Below, in pieces: positions 17,031 through 26,274 of a DNA stretch of 64,000 bases; position 1 is the first letter of the stretch, and each line of letters begins with the position of its first letter. The notes beneath the pieces were generated by a model, which saw only the letters and a program-made list of their open reading frames with translations, ran no database searches and had not been told where the DNA came from. This DNA comes from UBA2966 sp965242505. GTDB taxonomy: Bacteria > Pseudomonadota > Alphaproteobacteria > UBA2966. The stretch is from positions 2,356,001-2,420,000 of the forward strand of contig OZ251449.1 of the NCBI GenBank assembly GCA_965242505.1, written 5' to 3'. A program made the translations under genes and the position numbers.

Positions 17031-19790
17031 CTACCCGCCTCGCCGGAGGAACGTCCGGGCGGTCCTGACCGCTTCCGCCAGCCCGACGCGCTCCGCCTCG
17101 ACGCCGTCCGGAAACGCGTCGAGAAGGCGCGAGGGGGTCGCCCGGTCGAGCAGGACGAACACGCCGCGGTCCGCGGCGCGCCGGATCAGCCGGCCGTAGG
17201 CCTGTTTCAGCCGCAGGCGCGCGATCATGTCGTCGTAGCGGCTTCCGCCGAAGACCGCGCGGCGGGCCTTGTGGAGGATGTCCGGGCGCGGCCAAGGAAC
17301 GCGGTCGAAGACGATGAGCCGCAGGCTGTCTCCCGGCACGTCCACGCCATCGCGCACCGCGTCGGTTCCGAGCAGGCACGAATCGGTCTCGGCCCGGAAG
17401 ATGTCGACCAGTGTCGACGTGTCGATCGCGTCGACGTGCTGGGCGTACAGCGGCAGGCCCGCGTTCTCGAGCGCCGCGGCGATCCTGCCGTGGACGCGGC
17501 GAAGCCGGGCGATCGCCGTGAACAGGCCGAGCGCGCCGCCGCCGGCCGCCAGGAACAGCTCGCGATAGGCCGCCGCGACCTGGTCGGGATCTTCCCGCCG
17601 CGCGTCCGAGACCACCAGCACCCGCGTCTGCCGGCGGTAATCGAACGGCGACGACACGCCGCCGCGGCGCGCCGGAAGGGCGAGGTGCTGGGCGCCCGTC
17701 CGGATCTCCGCCGCCATCCAGTTCTCGTCGTCGTCGACGCTCCGGTCCCGCAGGCTGGCCGACGTGATGACGGCGCCGTGAGCGCGGCTCAACACCGCCT
17801 CGGCGAAGGGGACGGTGGGGTCCAGCCAGTGCCGGCGCATCCCGACGTCGGTCGTCCTGCCGTCGGTCCGCCCGACCTCGAACCAGTCGATGAAAGCCTC
17901 GGGCGGGGTTCCCCCGACGTCGTCCAGCATGGCCGCCCACGTCCGCGCCGCGTCGGTCCGTCTGTCCAGGCCGTTGCGGGCGGCCTCGATGCGGACGCGC
18001 AGGGGCGGCTCCAGCTCGTCGGCCTCGGCGTCGAGGCGTTCGGCCAGAAAACGGCCCAGCGACGCCAACGGCCCGATGAGCGCCCGCAGGGCCGCGCCGG
18101 CGTTCGCCGCCGCCTCGGCCAGCGCCGCCGCGGGATGAGACGTGTCCGATTCGAGGCTGTATCCGAAGTCGGCCGTCGTCTGGCGCGCCTCCACGTGTCC
18201 GCGCACGGCGGCGAGGAACGTCTCCAGGGGTCCGCGGGGCCCGTCCCGCTCGACCCGCTCGAGCCATCCGGCGTCCGGCAACGCGGCCGCGGCGCGCACG
18301 GCCGCCGACAGGAGCTCCCGGCCCGAGTCGTTCTCCGCGACCAGATCGACCACGCGGCGCTCGAGGCCCCGGGCGCGGCGCCGGCGGCCTTCGGCGCCCC
18401 GGACCCAGCGCCTCAGTTCCGCCGTCTCCCACCCGCTCAGATGGGCGGAGAAGGCGTTGTCCGCCGCGTCGAACAGGTGATGCCCCTCGTCGAACACGTA
18501 GCGGACGGGACCTTCGCGGTCGTCCCCCGCCATCGCCGCCTGGACCATCACCAGGGCGTGGTTGGCGATCACGAGGTCCGCGCGCCGCGACTTCCGCTGC
18601 GCGACCTCGATGAAGCAGCGGCGGTAGTGCGGGCACGCGGAATAGACGCATTCGCCCCGCCGGTCGGTCAGTCCGGTCGTATGCCCGGCGCCGAGCAGAT
18701 GGGCCAGCCAGGCGGGGAAGTCGCCTCCCGCCATGTCGCCGTCGCGCGTGGCCAGGGCCCAGCGCGCCATCAGGCCGAGAGCGACGCCGCCGTCCCCGAG
18801 GGTCGCGCGGCTCGCGTCCTCCTCGAAGTTGAGAAGGCAGAGGTAGTTCTCCCGTCCCTTGCGGACGACCGCCTTCGCCCTCTTCGCCGCGCGGTCCGGA
18901 AACAGGCGGTCCAGCTCCCGGTCGATCTGGCGCTGGAGGTTCCTGGTGTATGTCGAGAGCCAGACCGCGCCGCCGTTGCGCCGCGCCCACATCCCCGCCG
19001 GCGCGATGTACCCGAGGGTCTTGCCGACTCCGGTCCCCGCTTCGGCGAGCACGACGTTGGGTTCGCCGGCGGCCTCGGGCGGCGCGAACGCCGGCGCGAG
19101 CGACCGCGTGTAGAGCCGCTGTTGCGGACGCGCCTCGGCGCCGGCGCCCAGAAGGCGTTCGAGCTCGCTCTCCGCCTCGTCGGCCGAGACGGGGTCGTGG
19201 CCGGGCGGCGGCGGCGGCGCGCGCTCGTCCCACTCCGGCAGCCGTTCCCAGATCGCGAGGCCCTCGCGGATGGCGTCCGGGCCGGCGCCGGCCTCGTCGT
19301 CGACGCCCAGGGCCCGCAGCGCGTAAGGCGCCCAGATCCAGCCCGAGGCCGCGAGGCCGCGGGCGGACGAAACCAGCCGGGCGTCGCGTCCCGCGTTCGC
19401 GAGCTCGGCCAGCAGGCCGCGCACCGCCCGCAGCAGCGCCTCGGCCGCGTCCTCCAGTCCGCCGGGCGCGGGGAGCCCCAGGGCCCGCGCGATGCCGGCC
19501 GGCGTGGGCAGGCAGAACCGGGCGGGGCGGACGAACGCGAACAGCTCCAGCGCGTCCAGGGCCTCGAAGCGCCGGACCGAGAGGCGGCGCGCGACGCCCG
19601 GCCGGTAACAGACGATGGCGGGTTCCTCGGCGATCCGCCGCGCGGCGTCCTCGAGGCCGAGTTCCGCGATCTCGCCGTCGCAGGTCAGCCGGACCGCGCG
19701 GCTCTGGCCCACGACGACGACGGGCGCTCGCGGAACGGTGTGCGGGTCGTTGGCGGTGGACGGGCGGGAGTCGTCGGCCTCGGGCGCCAT
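17031..19790 (-). CDS. ATP-dependent DNA helicase, DinG/XPD type
   Basis: Superfamily 2 iron-sulfur helicase of 919 residues. A roughly 230-residue N-terminal region precedes the helicase core. Walker A is AEAGTGVGKT (residues 249-258). Four cysteines (C318, C381, C386, C392) in the positions of the XPD/DinG cluster domain bind a 4Fe-4S cluster. The Walker B box is DEGH (434-437) and the late motif is AYGRLIRRAADRG. Such enzymes unwind DNA with 5'-3' polarity in repair. The sequence is intact. It ends 20 bases from the repeat remnant beside the IS. Confidence 0.92.
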   Translation of the reverse strand: MAPEADDSRPSTANDPHTVPRAPVVVVGQSRAVRLTCDGEIAELGLEDAARRIAEEPAIVCYRPGVARRLSVRRFEALDALELFAFVRPARFCLPTPAGIARALGLPAPGGLEDAAEALLRAVRGLLAELANAGRDARLVSSARGLAASGWIWAPYALRALGVDDEAGAGPDAIREGLAIWERLPEWDERAPPPPPGHDPVSADEAESELERLLGAGAEARPQQRLYTRSLAPAFAPPEAAGEPNVVLAEAGTGVGKTLGYIAPAGMWARRNGGAVWLSTYTRNLQRQIDRELDRLFPDRAAKRAKAVVRKGRENYLCLLNFEEDASRATLGDGGVALGLMARWALATRDGDMAGGDFPAWLAHLLGAGHTTGLTDRRGECVYSACPHYRRCFIEVAQRKSRRADLVIANHALVMVQAAMAGDDREGPVRYVFDEGHHLFDAADNAFSAHLSGWETAELRRWVRGAEGRRRRARGLERRVVDLVAENDSGRELLSAAVRAAAALPDAGWLERVERDGPRGPLETFLAAVRGHVEARQTTADFGYSLESDTSHPAAALAEAAANAGAALRALIGPLASLGRFLAERLDAEADELEPPLRVRIEAARNGLDRRTDAARTWAAMLDDVGGTPPEAFIDWFEVGRTDGRTTDVGMRRHWLDPTVPFAEAVLSRAHGAVITSASLRDRSVDDDENWMAAEIRTGAQHLALPARRGGVSSPFDYRRQTRVLVVSDARREDPDQVAAAYRELFLAAGGGALGLFTAIARLRRVHGRIAAALENAGLPLYAQHVDAIDTSTLVDIFRAETDSCLLGTDAVRDGVDVPGDSLRLIVFDRVPWPRPDILHKARRAVFGGSRYDDMIARLRLKQAYGRLIRRAADRGVFVLLDRATPSRLLDAFPDGVEAERVGLAEAVRTARTFLRRGG

Positions 19791-19827
19791 GGCGCCAGTA
19801 TAGGCGCCGGCCGCCGCGTCCGCTCCA

Positions 19828-19917
19828 CCCCCTTGCAGGGGGAGCCGGGGTGAGGGCCGCGCCGGGGGCGAGGAGCGCGAACAGGGCCGGTGGCGCCCCC
19901 GTCGCCGGACGAGGCTT
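19828..19917. repeat. Composite palindromic intergenic repeat (locus 7, B half only)
   Basis: CCCCCTTGCAGGGGGAG core with the tail GAGGAGCGCGAACAGG and GGCGCCCCCGTCGCCGGACG. The tail runs directly into the leader of the DUF1640-like gene, exactly as at 28050-28215. Confidence 0.78.
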
Positions 19918-19950
19918 GCGCCGGGACCCGTGCCGGCCTATCCTCGCCTC

Positions 19951-20418
19951 ATGTCCATCGCCGCATTCGATACCCACGCCGCCGTGACGGCGCTTCGGGA
20001 GGCCGGGTTCGACGAACGCCAGGCCGAAGGCGTCGTGGCGACGGTTCGCGACGCCGTGGCGGAAGGTGTCGCCACCAGGACCGACCTCGCCGAAGTGAAG
20101 GCCGAATTGAAGGCCGACGTCGCCGAAGTGAAGGTCGACCTCGCCGAAGTGAAGGCTGAATTGAAGGCCGACGTCGCCGAAGTGAAGGCGGACCTCGCCG
20201 AAGTGAAGGTCGACCTCGCCGAAGTGAAGGCCGAATTGAAGGCCGACGTCGCCGAAGTGAAGGCCGAACTGAAGGCCGACATCGCCGAAGTGAAGACCGA
20301 AGTGAAGGCCGACGTCGCCGAAGTGAGGACCGACGTCGCCCGCCTCGAAACCCGCATGTTCCTCGGGATACTCACCGCCGTCGGGACCATCGTCGCGCTC
20401 GTGAAGCTGCTTCCGTAG
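19951..20418 (+). CDS. DUF1640-like coiled-coil protein with 11-residue repeats
   Basis: Protein of 155 residues. The N-terminal block (AFDTHAAVTALREAGFDERQ, then AEGVVATVRDAVAEGVATR) matches the bacterial DUF1640/CCDC90-like family. The middle is a run of about nine 11-residue units of the type AEVKAELKADV, giving a long charged coiled coil encoded by near-perfect 33-base DNA repeats. A C-terminal membrane helix (FLGILTAVGTIVALVKLLP) ends the protein. Function unknown. It is closely similar to 28250-28696, including the 45 bases upstream, and distantly to 9641-9811. Confidence 0.82.
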   Translation: MSIAAFDTHAAVTALREAGFDERQAEGVVATVRDAVAEGVATRTDLAEVKAELKADVAEVKVDLAEVKAELKADVAEVKADLAEVKVDLAEVKAELKADVAEVKAELKADIAEVKTEVKADVAEVRTDVARLETRMFLGILTAVGTIVALVKLLP

Positions 20419-20487
20419 GCGCGCCGGGGAAAGGGGCTTCACAGGCGGGGGGATTCGTGATAGACGATCCCGAATCGGGACACCCAC

Positions 20488-20516
20488 TTGCGCGGCGGGG
20501 GGGGGGGGGGTATACT
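20488..20516 (+). promoter_or_regulatory. Putative promoter with a 14-G tract as spacer (phase-variable candidate)
   Basis: TTGCGC at 20488-20493 and TATACT at 20511-20516 are separated by exactly 17 bases, and 14 of these (20497-20510) are an uninterrupted G run. The -10 box matches the consensus at five of six positions. The next gene is the autotransporter, 60 bases downstream. Slippage in the G run would change the spacer length. Confidence 0.65.
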
Positions 20517-20576
20517 CATCGCCCCCGAGAGACCTCCGGACATCCATTACAGCATCAAGAGCGGAGCACTTGCCCC

Positions 20577-23500
20577 ATGACGAGTTCAGTGATTTCAGCG
20601 ATCGCGCGGAACGGCGGGACGCTCGCCGCCGCCTTGGCCGTCACCTTCGCCCTCGGCACCGGAGAGGCGGCGGCGCAGGGCGAGTCCCGGGTGTGCGACA
20701 ACGCCTTCTCCGTCCTCCCCCTCGGCACCACCGAAGAACGGGTTCGTGAACTCTCGGGCCTCCTCCGCCAAGGGGCCATCGCGGAAAGCCCCCACGTTTC
20801 AATGTATTGCCGCTACGGCCGCGCCGACCGCAACAACCGCGGCTTCCTCGTCCACAATCCACAGATCGTCGTCGTGGACGATTTCGTCCCCGGCATCGAA
20901 GCCTTCCACGAGGGCGTCGGCGATCTCAGCATCTTCGTCCATTCCGTCTCCGGGGAACCCGGCAGCGCCGGCGACTTCCAACACCACTCGCCGGCCGATT
21001 ACGGCCAGGGCATCTTCACCACGGGCAACGCCGAGGATTACATCACCGGCGAGGACTCCTACGGCATCCACGCCCGCCACACCGGCGAGGGCCGCGCCGG
21101 CATCGACGTCCGCAACGTCTCGGTGCGCACCACCGGCGACCGTTCCCACGGCGTCTACGCCTGGCAGCAAGGCTCCTACCGCCTCGACGAAGACGGCAAC
21201 GCCTATCGCGCCCCCGGCGCGGTGATCGTCAACCTGATCGAGACCGACCGTGACCGCGACCAGCGCGTCCGCCCGCTGGTCGCGACCAGCGGCGACTACG
21301 CCGACGCGATCCGGGCCGAATACACCCGCGCCGCCGCGCGAGGCCATATCGCCGTCACCGTGGAGGGCTACACCCTCACGACCGGGGGCACCCTGCCCCT
21401 GGAGGCGCTCGTCTCCCCGCAGGATCCGGGCGCCCCCCTGGAAGTCGCCTCCCCGCAGGATCCGAGCACCTACGTCTTCGACCCCAGCAGACCCTCCGTC
21501 CCCAACCCGGATTACGACCCCGACGACCCGAGGTCCTCCAGGTTCATCAACGTTCTGGTGCATCGCCATCCTGTGGACAGCGCCGGGAATCGGCTGGAGG
21601 CCGTCGACCTGCGCCCCTATACCGCCGCCTATCTCCCCCGCCTCAACCCGGATCACGACCCCGCCGACCCGGATTCCCCCCGGTTCGTCAGCGGCGGGAA
21701 CATCGCCATCTGGAACGGCCGTTACTTCGTGTCGCAGGGCGCGATCCAGCCTGAGGACGTCACCGCCTGCCAGGGCATATCCACGGCGGAGGGGCGCCGC
21801 GCCTGTTACGAGAACAGGGTAGCGGCCAGAAGCGAGGACAACACGCCCACCGGCTTCAACGCCCGGGGCGTCTACGCCAGCCACGAGGGCCACGGCGACA
21901 TCCGCATCCGCGTCACCGACACCAACATCCGAACCGGGAACGCGGACGACATCCAAACCCCGGGCGCGGATGCCCAGGGCATCTACGCCACCCATACCGG
22001 CAGGACCATCGTGTGCGGCGCCCCCGGCAGCGGCTGTCGGGTCGGCGGAGGAACCACGCCGGGCGGAGGCGGCGTCTCCATCGTCGTCACCGGCGGCGCC
22101 ATCGACACCCAGGGCGAGGACTCCCACGGGATCTGGGCGCGCCATCGCGGCGACAGCGGCGCCGACGAGGCCGACGGCGCCGTCGACCCCGACGACGTCG
22201 GCGCCGGCAACGTCGCCATCGCCGTCACCGACGCCGACATCGACACCGCCGGCGCCCACGCCAGCGGCGTCTACGGCCTGATCCAGCAGACCTGCACCGC
22301 CGACACCGCCGAGGGTTGCAGGGAAGCCGAAAACCTGGTCGAGGGCACCGGCGTCGGCGGCATCGACATCGCCGTCACCGGCGGCTCCATCGACACCGCC
22401 GGCGTCGGCGGCGCCTACGCCGTCCACGCCCGGCACGAGAACACCGGCGCCATCGCCGTCAGCCTGACCGGCGTCGCCGCCGCCACCGAAGGCGACCAGG
22501 CCCACGGCGTCTTCGCCGATCACGGCGGCTCCGCGGGCGCCGTCTCCGTGACCGTGGACGGCGGCTCCGTCGCGACGCAGGGCGACGGCGCCCACGGCGT
22601 CCGCGGCAAACATGCCGGCAGCGGCGACGTGACCGTCGGCGTCATGAACGGCGCCGCGGTCACGACGAAAGGCATCGGCGCCCAGGGCGTCCGGGCCGAC
22701 CTCTCCGGCGACGGGAGCCTGACCGTCAACCTGGCGGGCGACGTCGCCACGGAGGGCGAAGGCTCCGAGGGCGTCCTGGCCCTGCATCTCGGCAGCGGCG
22801 CCCTCGCCATCGGGATGACGGGCGGCGCCGTCAAGACGACGGGCCTCGAGGCCCACGGCCTCTACGCCTCGCACACCGGCGCCGCGGGCACCGTTTCCGT
22901 CACCGTGAGCGGCGGCTCGGTCACGGCCGAGAGCGCCGACAGCGCCGGCGTGCTGGCGCATCACGGCGCGGACGACCGCGAAGGCGCCGTGACGGTGACC
23001 GTGGGCCGGGGCGCCAGCGTCACGGGCGGGCTGGTCGGCATCCAGCTGATCGCCAACGCCGACGCGGACGGCAACATCCCGACCAGGACGGTCAACGTGG
23101 ACGGCGCCGTGACGGGCGTCTCCGGCGCGGGGATACTCCTGCCCACCGGCGGCGCAGTGAACGTCGGCGCGACCGGCTCGGTGAGCGGCAGCGTGTCGGT
23201 CGGCACCCCCAACGAAGACCACGACGCCGACGTGACGGTGGCGGGCGACGTGACGGGCGACGTCATCAACGAGGGCGGCGGCGACCTGACCTTCACCTCC
23301 CAGGCCGGCGGCGCGATGACCGGAAACGTCCACAGCCGCGTGGCCGGCGACCTGACGGCGGACGTGGCCGGCGCGATCACGGGCGATGTCCTCAACGAGG
23401 GCGATGGCGACCTGACCTTCACCTCCCAGGCCGGCGGCACGGTGACCGGAAACGTCCACAGCCGCGGGGCCGGCGACCTGATGGCGACGATTTCGGGAAC

Positions 23501-25217
23501 GGTCACCGGCGACGTTCTCGGCCTCGGCTCGGGCGACCACACCGTCACGGTGAGGGAAGGCGGGACGGTCGGCGGGACCGTCCGACTCGCCGCCAGCACG
23601 GTGGCGGTGGGCGGCGCGGCCGGGCGCGTGTGGCTGGACAACGGCGGCGTCGTGACGGTCGGCGCGACCGGCGAGATCACCGGGATCGAGGTCGGAATGG
23701 TCCGTGAGGCGGTCCGCAGCGACGCCGGCGACCTGACCTTCACCTCCCAGGCCGGCAGCACGGTGACCGGAAACGTCCTCCTCCGCGGGGCCGGCGACCT
23801 GATGGCGACGATTTCGGGAACGGTCACCGGCGACGTCCGCGCCCCGGGCACCGGGACGCGGCACCGGATCACGGTGGCGGAAGGCGGCGACGTCATGGGC
23901 GCCGTGCATGTGGCGACGGAGGTCGCGCGGGGGGACCCGGAAAAAAGCGCGGTGACGGTGAACGGCGCGGTCGACCAACTCCAGCTCCCCCAGGGCGGAG
24001 GGCTGACGGTCGGCCCGAAAGGACGGATCAGGGACAAGATATCGGCCCCCGGACGCAGTGTCGACCTCCTGATCCAGGAAGACCCCGAGGAGCTGTCGGG
24101 CGAAGGCGTGGACCGGGTGGGCGACATCGATGCGGCTGAAAGGATCGTGTCTCTCCAACCGGCCGACGGGTCGCCGCCGCTGGTGCTGGGACGCCTGGGC
24201 ACGACGATGGCGGCCGCGCGCGGGGCCTTCGACCTGGGCGTGGACGAGAACGGGAACCCGGTGCGCGCGTACGCGGCGCGGGCGCGGGTGTACGAGGCGC
24301 TGCCGTCCGTGTTGCTGGGAATGAACAGGCTGCCGGAGTTCCGGGACCGGATGGCCGCGCCGCGGGACTCCAGAGGAGCATGGGGTCTCGTCGAAGCCGT
24401 CGGCGGCTCCTGGAAGGCGGACTCGTCGACTACGGGCGTCGCCTACACGCACTGGTGGCGCGGCGCGCGGGCGGGCGTGGACGTCCCGGTGGGCGAGGAC
24501 GTCCTGCTCGGCGTCTCCGCGCACCGCCGCCGCGGGGCGGCGGAGGTGTCGCATGACGGCGGCGGCGCCATCAATGGCGCGGTCATCCCGCACGGCGGCG
24601 ACATCAAGACGACCGGCAACGGCGTCGGCGTGTCCGGCTCGTGGCTCCGGGACGGCGTCTACGTGGACGTCGCGGCGTCGGCGACGTGGTACAAGAGCGA
24701 CCTCACGTCGTGGATTCACGACTCGCTGCGCCGGAACGTCTCCGCGCGCGGCCATGCGCTGGGCGTGGAGGCCGGGCGACGGGTCGCCCTCGACGGCCTG
24801 CCGGGCGGCGCGGTCCTCACGTCCCGGGTCGGGCTGGCGCATTCGCGGATCTCGTTGTCCGACCAGTTCGACGACTCGGTGAACTTCGAGGACTCGGTGA
24901 AGGCGCGCGTGTCCCTGAACGACGGGCGGAGCCTGAGGGCGCGCGTGGGCGCGCGCATGGAAGCCGAGATCGCCGGCCCGAGGAACGGCTACGTGTTCGG
25001 TTCGCTGGACCTGGAGCGCGAGACCTCGGCGGAAACCAAGGTCACGGTGTCCGGAGAGCCGCTGGCGGCGAGCGGGAAGGAGACGTGGATTCGCCTGGGC
25101 CTGGGCGGCGCCCTTCGGGGCGAATGGCACACGCTCCGGGGAACCGCCGGCTACGCCGCAGGCGGCGGCGGCGCGAGCGAATACGGGGCCGGACTGGAAC
25201 TGAAGGTGCGGTTCTGA
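20577..25217 (+). CDS. Type V secreted autotransporter, large repeat-rich passenger
   Basis: Protein of 1546 residues. A signal peptide (GTLAAALAVTFALGTGEAAAQ) is followed by a long glycine/alanine/aspartate-rich passenger. Residues about 200-870 hold loose repeats built around HGVYA/HGVRA and GSGDVTV. Residues about 890-1090 hold units of the type GDLTFTSQAGGTVTGNV with near-identical DNA. The last 280 residues form an autotransporter beta-barrel (from WGLVEAVGGSW) ending in KVRF, with the expected terminal phenylalanine. The passenger probably forms a surface beta-helix. The ATG at 20577 is chosen for its signal peptide. Role (adhesion or similar) is inferred. Confidence 0.9.
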   Translation: MTSSVISAIARNGGTLAAALAVTFALGTGEAAAQGESRVCDNAFSVLPLGTTEERVRELSGLLRQGAIAESPHVSMYCRYGRADRNNRGFLVHNPQIVVVDDFVPGIEAFHEGVGDLSIFVHSVSGEPGSAGDFQHHSPADYGQGIFTTGNAEDYITGEDSYGIHARHTGEGRAGIDVRNVSVRTTGDRSHGVYAWQQGSYRLDEDGNAYRAPGAVIVNLIETDRDRDQRVRPLVATSGDYADAIRAEYTRAAARGHIAVTVEGYTLTTGGTLPLEALVSPQDPGAPLEVASPQDPSTYVFDPSRPSVPNPDYDPDDPRSSRFINVLVHRHPVDSAGNRLEAVDLRPYTAAYLPRLNPDHDPADPDSPRFVSGGNIAIWNGRYFVSQGAIQPEDVTACQGISTAEGRRACYENRVAARSEDNTPTGFNARGVYASHEGHGDIRIRVTDTNIRTGNADDIQTPGADAQGIYATHTGRTIVCGAPGSGCRVGGGTTPGGGGVSIVVTGGAIDTQGEDSHGIWARHRGDSGADEADGAVDPDDVGAGNVAIAVTDADIDTAGAHASGVYGLIQQTCTADTAEGCREAENLVEGTGVGGIDIAVTGGSIDTAGVGGAYAVHARHENTGAIAVSLTGVAAATEGDQAHGVFADHGGSAGAVSVTVDGGSVATQGDGAHGVRGKHAGSGDVTVGVMNGAAVTTKGIGAQGVRADLSGDGSLTVNLAGDVATEGEGSEGVLALHLGSGALAIGMTGGAVKTTGLEAHGLYASHTGAAGTVSVTVSGGSVTAESADSAGVLAHHGADDREGAVTVTVGRGASVTGGLVGIQLIANADADGNIPTRTVNVDGAVTGVSGAGILLPTGGAVNVGATGSVSGSVSVGTPNEDHDADVTVAGDVTGDVINEGGGDLTFTSQAGGAMTGNVHSRVAGDLTADVAGAITGDVLNEGDGDLTFTSQAGGTVTGNVHSRGAGDLMATISGTVTGDVLGLGSGDHTVTVREGGTVGGTVRLAASTVAVGGAAGRVWLDNGGVVTVGATGEITGIEVGMVREAVRSDAGDLTFTSQAGSTVTGNVLLRGAGDLMATISGTVTGDVRAPGTGTRHRITVAEGGDVMGAVHVATEVARGDPEKSAVTVNGAVDQLQLPQGGGLTVGPKGRIRDKISAPGRSVDLLIQEDPEELSGEGVDRVGDIDAAERIVSLQPADGSPPLVLGRLGTTMAAARGAFDLGVDENGNPVRAYAARARVYEALPSVLLGMNRLPEFRDRMAAPRDSRGAWGLVEAVGGSWKADSSTTGVAYTHWWRGARAGVDVPVGEDVLLGVSAHRRRGAAEVSHDGGGAINGAVIPHGGDIKTTGNGVGVSGSWLRDGVYVDVAASATWYKSDLTSWIHDSLRRNVSARGHALGVEAGRRVALDGLPGGAVLTSRVGLAHSRISLSDQFDDSVNFEDSVKARVSLNDGRSLRARVGARMEAEIAGPRNGYVFGSLDLERETSAETKVTVSGEPLAASGKETWIRLGLGGALRGEWHTLRGTAGYAAGGGGASEYGAGLELKVRF

Positions 25218-25268
25218 GCCGGCGCGGCCGGTTGACCGCCGGCCGCCCCCGGTTATGATCCGCCCCGC

Positions 25269-25355
25269 GCCCCCGTGGCGAAATCGGTAGACGCGGCAGA
25301 CTCAAAATCTGTTGTCCGCAGGGACGTGCTGGTTCGAGTCCGGCCGGGGGCACCA
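25269..25355 (+). tRNA. tRNA-Leu(CAA)
   Basis: Class II tRNA with a long variable arm. Acceptor GCCCCCG/CGGGGGC, anticodon loop CTCAAAA (anticodon CAA), variable arm GTCCGCAGGGAC, T loop GGTTCGAGTCC, encoded CCA at 25353-25355. Confidence 0.95.
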
Positions 25356-25371
25356 GACATCCATCGCCGAT

Positions 25372-25918
25372 CCACCCCCCTCCCGACCTCCCCCTCTTTT
25401 TTCTCCCTCTCCCTTGCAGGGGGAGGGTCGGGGTGGGGGTCGCGCCGGGGGGAGAGGAGTCCGCACGGTCCGCACACCGTCGGGCCGCGGTCCACCCCCC
25501 TCCCGACCTCCCCCCTGTTATGGGGGAGGAGTATCAATAGCTCCCTCTCCCTTGCAGGGGGAGGGTCGGGGTGGGGGTCGCGCCGGGGGGAGAGGAGTCC
25601 GCACGGTCCGCACACTGTCGGGCCGCGGTCCACCCCCCCTCCCGACCTCCCCCCTGTTATGGGGGAGGAGTATCAATAGCTCCCTCTCCCTTGCAGGGGG
25701 AGGGTCGGGGTGGGGGTCGCGCCGGGGGAAGAGGAGTCCGCACGGTCCGCACACCGTCGGGCCGCAGTCCACCCCCCTCCCGTCCTCCCCCCTGTTATGG
25801 GGGAGGAGTATCAATAGCTCCCTCTCCCTTGCAGGGGGAGGGTCGGGGTGGGGGTCGCGCCGGGGGAAGGAGCGCGAACGGCCCTGCGGCGCCCCCGTCG
25901 CCGGACGAGGACGGGCCA
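25372..25918. repeat. Tandem cluster of the composite repeat (locus 8, about four units)
   Basis: Units of 138-139 bases repeated head to tail; the CGCGCCGGGG landmark occurs at 25441, 25579, 25718 and 25856. Each unit holds a B palindrome, GAGGAGTCCGCACGGTCCGC, CACCGTCGGGCCGC and an A palindrome with a TTATGG loop. Copies are nearly identical, so amplification is recent. No gene lies in this 560-base stretch. Confidence 0.9.
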
Positions 25919-25980
25919 TGGCCAGTTCGAGAAATGCGGGATAGGATTAGGATGCGCCTTGCGCATTCACGGGGGACGTC

Positions 25981-26268
25981 ATGGATTCTCGCCTGAAGGG
26001 CCTGCTCCAGGAAATTCAACGGGACCTGGAGAACGTGGAGAGGTTCGAGTTCCTGTCCGGGCCGGATTCGGGGGGAGATCCCGCCGTATGGGTCTGGGCG
26101 GTCCTTCCTTCGGACCCCCCCGAGGAGGCATGGTCTTGGGAAAACCGGCAGCGAATCCGATTCCGGGTGCACGACGAATTGCGGGAGGCGGGGGTGTCCG
26201 ACTGGGTCTACGTGTATTTCCGGGGCGCGGACGAGGAAGCGCCGGCGGACTTCGTCCACAGCACGTAG
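25981..26268 (+). CDS. Small partner protein of HEPN module 1 (unknown family)
   Basis: Acidic protein of 95 residues. I do not recognise a named family. It has an N-terminal amphipathic helix (LKGLLQEIQRDLENVERFEF), a beta strand (AVWVWAVLPSD), a basic helix (QRIRFRVHDELREAGVSD) and a second strand (WVYVYFRGADEEAP). The same order of elements is seen in 48341-48640, which is also paired with a HEPN gene. No GSxxxxG/D motif of a nucleotidyltransferase antitoxin is present. GGGGGAC precedes the ATG. The HEPN gene begins six bases after its stop. Confidence 0.7.
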   Translation: MDSRLKGLLQEIQRDLENVERFEFLSGPDSGGDPAVWVWAVLPSDPPEEAWSWENRQRIRFRVHDELREAGVSDWVYVYFRGADEEAPADFVHST

Positions 26269-26274
26269 CGGATC

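Noticed and set aside
15523..20547. Open frame of about 1670 codons on the minus strand spanning IS, helicase and beyond
   Set aside because: It crosses the IS and runs out of frame with the transposase and DinG-type genes, both of which have clear domains. No domain is seen in its translation.
20799..25130. Open frame of about 1440 codons antisense to the autotransporter
   Set aside because: The plus strand has a signal peptide, repeats and a beta-barrel. The antisense reading is low-complexity His/Arg/Asp/Ala-rich sequence.
25372..25918. Possible CRISPR array
   Set aside because: Unit length is 138-139 bases and the intervals between palindromes are repeated as well, so there are no unique spacers. 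No cas genes are present.
25981..26268. Nucleotidyltransferase (MNT) antitoxin as the HEPN partner
   Set aside because: The GSxxxxG and acidic DxD motifs of MNT proteins are absent.
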